Positions 29,592 to 32,158 of a stretch of 32,158 nucleotides of DNA are shown piece after piece (the first letter of the stretch is position 1; each line of letters begins with the position of its first letter). The stretch is taken from assembly GCA_938041655.1 (NCBI GenBank), contig CALISW010000256.1, positions 1-32,158 on the forward strand, in the 5' to 3' direction. The translations under genes and the position numbers were made by a program. Source of the stretch: an uncultured Thiotrichales bacterium. GTDB taxonomy: Bacteria > Pseudomonadota > Gammaproteobacteria > CAZUMV01. A model generated the notes under the pieces. It saw only the letters and a list, made by a program, of their open reading frames with translations. It was not told where the DNA came from and did not search any database.

Positions 29592-30078
29592 GTCTGAAAA
29601 AAATCACCCGGTTTCCGCCCGTGAGATCATGACCGACACTGTGCACATTCTGGCTTTCGGTTTCGGTAGTGGTTTGGCGCCCAAAGCGCCAGGTACTTTC
29701 GGTAGTGTCATAGGCGCACTGATTGCCTGGGCAATGTTGTCCTTGGGCCCGGCCAATTATCTAATTATTACCATCTTGAGTTTTGTATTTGGGGTGTGGT
29801 TGTGTGGCGCCTCCTCTACAAAGCTGGGCGTGCATGATCATGGTGGCATAGTGTGGGATGAAATCGTCGGTATGATGATTACCTATTTCATGCTACCGCA
29901 AGGCTGGTGGTGGTTATTGCTTGGGTTTGTGCTGTTCCGCTTGTTTGATATCGTCAAACCATGGCCAATAAGCTGGTTGGACAAGAGAGTTCACGGTGGT
30001 TTTGGTATTATGATAGATGACGTTATTGCTGGCTTGTTCGCGCTGGCTGTTTTGCAGCTGTTAAGTAGGTTTTTATGA
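29557..30078 (+). CDS. pgpA: Phosphatidylglycerophosphatase A (start may be ATG at 29557, overlapping thiL, or ATG at 29629)
   Basis: GFGSGLAPKAPGTFGSVIGALIAW; HDHGGIVWDEIVGMMITYF; FRLFDIVKPWPISWLDKRVHGGFGIMIDDVIAGLFA. Confidence 0.96.
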   Translation: MSLNQGIVTLAKSEKNHPVSAREIMTDTVHILAFGFGSGLAPKAPGTFGSVIGALIAWAMLSLGPANYLIITILSFVFGVWLCGASSTKLGVHDHGGIVWDEIVGMMITYFMLPQGWWWLLLGFVLFRLFDIVKPWPISWLDKRVHGGFGIMIDDVIAGLFALAVLQLLSRFL

Positions 30079-31253
30079 ATGAAATAATCGATGTGGTTGC
30101 AAGGAACTGGAACACCTTCAGTACCCTTGAGTTCACTTTGTTGGGCTCTTGTTTATTGTTGGTGATTTTTGCCAGAAAAATTCTTGGAACATTGTTCCAT
30201 CTGGGCTTTAACGACCGTCAGAATGTCGTCAAGTTACAAGTATTTCGTGCAGTCTGTTTGCTCATCATTATGGTTTTATTGCTCAATCATTTTGTCTTTC
30301 CGGGTGATCGTGAATCGATTGCCAGTAAAGTGGTTGGCGTCATCATGGTGCTATTTTGTGCTTTTTGGGCGACCCAGGTACTCAAGTTTTTCATCCGCAG
30401 GCAGTACGGCCATGCTCGGGAAGTAAACGGTAATAAAGTCATATCTGATACCTATAACAGTCGTCTGTTGAGTCTGTTGGTTACTGTGTTGGTAGTGATT
30501 GTTGCCTTAATCGGCATTGTTCAGGTGCTCGGTTTTAACAGTCTCCTTGAAGCAGGGGGTATGATTGGATTCCTCGGTGTGATGTTGGCATTAACACAAG
30601 CCAGCTGGGCGCCGGATATTATCAGTGGTTTGATTATTCTTAATAGTGGTTTGGTGGATGAAGAAGACGTCATCGAAATGGGTGATGGTGTGGTTGCACA
30701 AGTGTTCAGAACCAAGCTGTTTCATACCGAGTTACTCAACCTGATCGATAATCACAGAATAATGATCAAGAATGCGCAACTACGCGACATGAGTATTTGT
30801 AATTATTCCAAATTTGCCAGTGCAAAAGGCTTGCGCGAAAAACTGGCTTTCAAGATTGGTTACGATGTTGAGCCCGATGATGTAAAAGACATGTTCGAGG
30901 CGGCGTTTGTACGTGCGGTTGAAGATTCTTCTATACCGATTAATGAAGGTCATGCGATGGAAATTCGGGTGTTAGATACCGGAGACTATGCCGTTGAGTG
31001 GGGAGTGTTTTACTACGTCAATGATAAAAAACGAATCAAGGAAATGGTCAAAACAAAACAGTTCTTTAGAGAAATGATTCTCGAAGAATCACTCAAGCGT
31101 GGTATTAGTCTGGCGACCCCGGATCTTTTTCAAAATGCACTCGCTGGAGCGGCTCCAGTGCATCCGGTTGAGTCTGATACCAAGCAAATGAATTTTCCAG
31201 ACCCTGAGCTGGAGTCAATTTCTGCAGAATTACAGCAAAAAAATAAAGAGTAG
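30075..31253 (+). CDS. MscS-family mechanosensitive ion channel
   Basis: Multiple TM helices; GMIGFLGVMLALTQASWAPDIISGLIILNSGLVDEEDVIEMGDGVVAQVFRTKLFHTELLNLIDNHRIMIKNAQL. Confidence 0.85.
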   Translation: MNEIIDVVARNWNTFSTLEFTLLGSCLLLVIFARKILGTLFHLGFNDRQNVVKLQVFRAVCLLIIMVLLLNHFVFPGDRESIASKVVGVIMVLFCAFWATQVLKFFIRRQYGHAREVNGNKVISDTYNSRLLSLLVTVLVVIVALIGIVQVLGFNSLLEAGGMIGFLGVMLALTQASWAPDIISGLIILNSGLVDEEDVIEMGDGVVAQVFRTKLFHTELLNLIDNHRIMIKNAQLRDMSICNYSKFASAKGLREKLAFKIGYDVEPDDVKDMFEAAFVRAVEDSSIPINEGHAMEIRVLDTGDYAVEWGVFYYVNDKKRIKEMVKTKQFFREMILEESLKRGISLATPDLFQNALAGAAPVHPVESDTKQMNFPDPELESISAELQQKNKE

Positions 31254-31262
31254 CTAAACCAC

Positions 31263-32158
31263 ATGACAGTAAGAACCAGATTCGCCCCCAGCCCAACGGG
31301 TTATTTACATTTGGGCGGAGCGCGTACCGCTTTGTTTGCCTGGCTATATGCCCGGCACAATCAAGGTGACTTCATACTACGTATCGAAGATACCGACCGT
31401 GAACGTTCTACTGAGGAATCAGTGCAGGCAATTCTGGATGGTATGGAGTGGTTGGGGCTGGATTATGACGAAGGTCCTTTCTACCAGACACATCGTATGG
31501 ACCGTTATAAAGAAATGATCCAGCAACTGCTCGACAATGATCAAGCCTACTACTGTTATTGCAGTAAAGAAGAGTTGGATGCTCTGCGCGAAGAGCAAAT
31601 GAAGAATAAAGAAAAGCCACGTTACGATGGCCGCTATCGAGACTTCAATGGCACACCACCAGAAGGTGTAGACCCGGTAATACGCTTCAAGAACCCGTTG
31701 CAAGGCGAGGTCACTTTTAATGACTTGGTCAAAGGTGAGATTAGTGTCAGCAACACTGAGCTGGATGATCTGATCATAGCGCGATCAGACGGCACACCAA
31801 CCTATAATTTCACCGTGGTAATTGATGATCTTGATATGGAAATTAGCCATGTTATTCGCGGCGATGATCATGTCAATAATACCCCGCGTCAGATTAATAT
31901 CTTCAAAGCGCTTAATGCTCCCATCCCTGAGTTTGCACATTTACCCATGATTCTTGGAGAGGACGGCCAACGACTTTCCAAACGCCACGGTGCGGTGAGC
32001 GTAATGCAGTATCCGGAGCAGGGCTATTTGCCCGAAGCGTTGCTGAACTATCTGGTTCGTTTGGGTTGGTCACATGGTGATCAGGAGTTATTTACGAAAG
32101 ATGAAATGATCAAGTTGTTTGCGCTGAAAGATGTGAATCGTGCGCCATCGAGTTTTAA
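31263..32158 (+). CDS. gltX: Glutamate--tRNA ligase, truncated by the window end (not in the supplied ORF track)
   Basis: ATG ACA GTA AGA ACC AGA TTC... = [31 protein letters not shown] (HIGH motif region), later [11 protein letters not shown] (KMSKS-equivalent region LSKRHG); frame open to 32156. Confidence 0.98.
   Translation, partial: MTVRTRFAPSPTGYLHLGGARTALFAWLYARHNQGDFILRIEDTDRERSTEESVQAILDGMEWLGLDYDEGPFYQTHRMDRYKEMIQQLLDNDQAYYCYCSKEELDALREEQMKNKEKPRYDGRYRDFNGTPPEGVDPVIRFKNPLQGEVTFNDLVKGEISVSNTELDDLIIARSDGTPTYNFTVVIDDLDMEISHVIRGDDHVNNTPRQINIFKALNAPIPEFAHLPMILGEDGQRLSKRHGAVSVMQYPEQGYLPEALLNYLVRLGWSHGDQELFTKDEMIKLFALKDVNRAPSSF

Noticed and set aside
29557-29629. Long functional overlap of thiL and pgpA (35 bp)
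   Set aside because: May only reflect start choice; ATG at 29629 gives a typical PgpA N-terminus without overlap, so not counted as an unusual feature.

Overview
This is a 32 kb gammaproteobacterial-type chromosomal window, densely coding and mostly core genes. The left edge holds the 5' part of a tmRNA (ssrA) on the minus strand; its tag ORF (ANDDNYALAA-stop) is readable and its 3' part lies outside the window. It is followed by a rimB-like / rimK / AstE-like (M14) cluster, purL, two tandem paralogous exported proteins, an SF1 (UvrD-like) helicase with a NERD-like N-terminus, and a SnoaL-like protein. A minus-strand operon then encodes an IS3-OrfA-like HTH protein, CreD, a VIT/VWA protein with a YPQTAT C-terminal sorting signal, and a class GN-type sortase. 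nadE follows on the plus strand, convergent with a minus-strand run ettA - HerA-like ATPase (YjgR/DUF853) - DUF815 ATPase - creB - creC. The right part is glyA - nrdR - ribD - HslV-like Ntn-hydrolase - ribE - ribBA/ribBX (degenerate GCHII half) - ribH - nusB - thiL - pgpA - mscS-like - gltX (truncated). Best candidates for follow-up are the HTH/CreD/VIT-VWA/sortase operon, the HslV-like Ntn-hydrolase in the riboflavin cluster, the tandem exported paralogs, and the NERD-like helicase. No CRISPR array, complete IS element or tRNA was identified. All family assignments come from reading motifs by eye; no database search was run.
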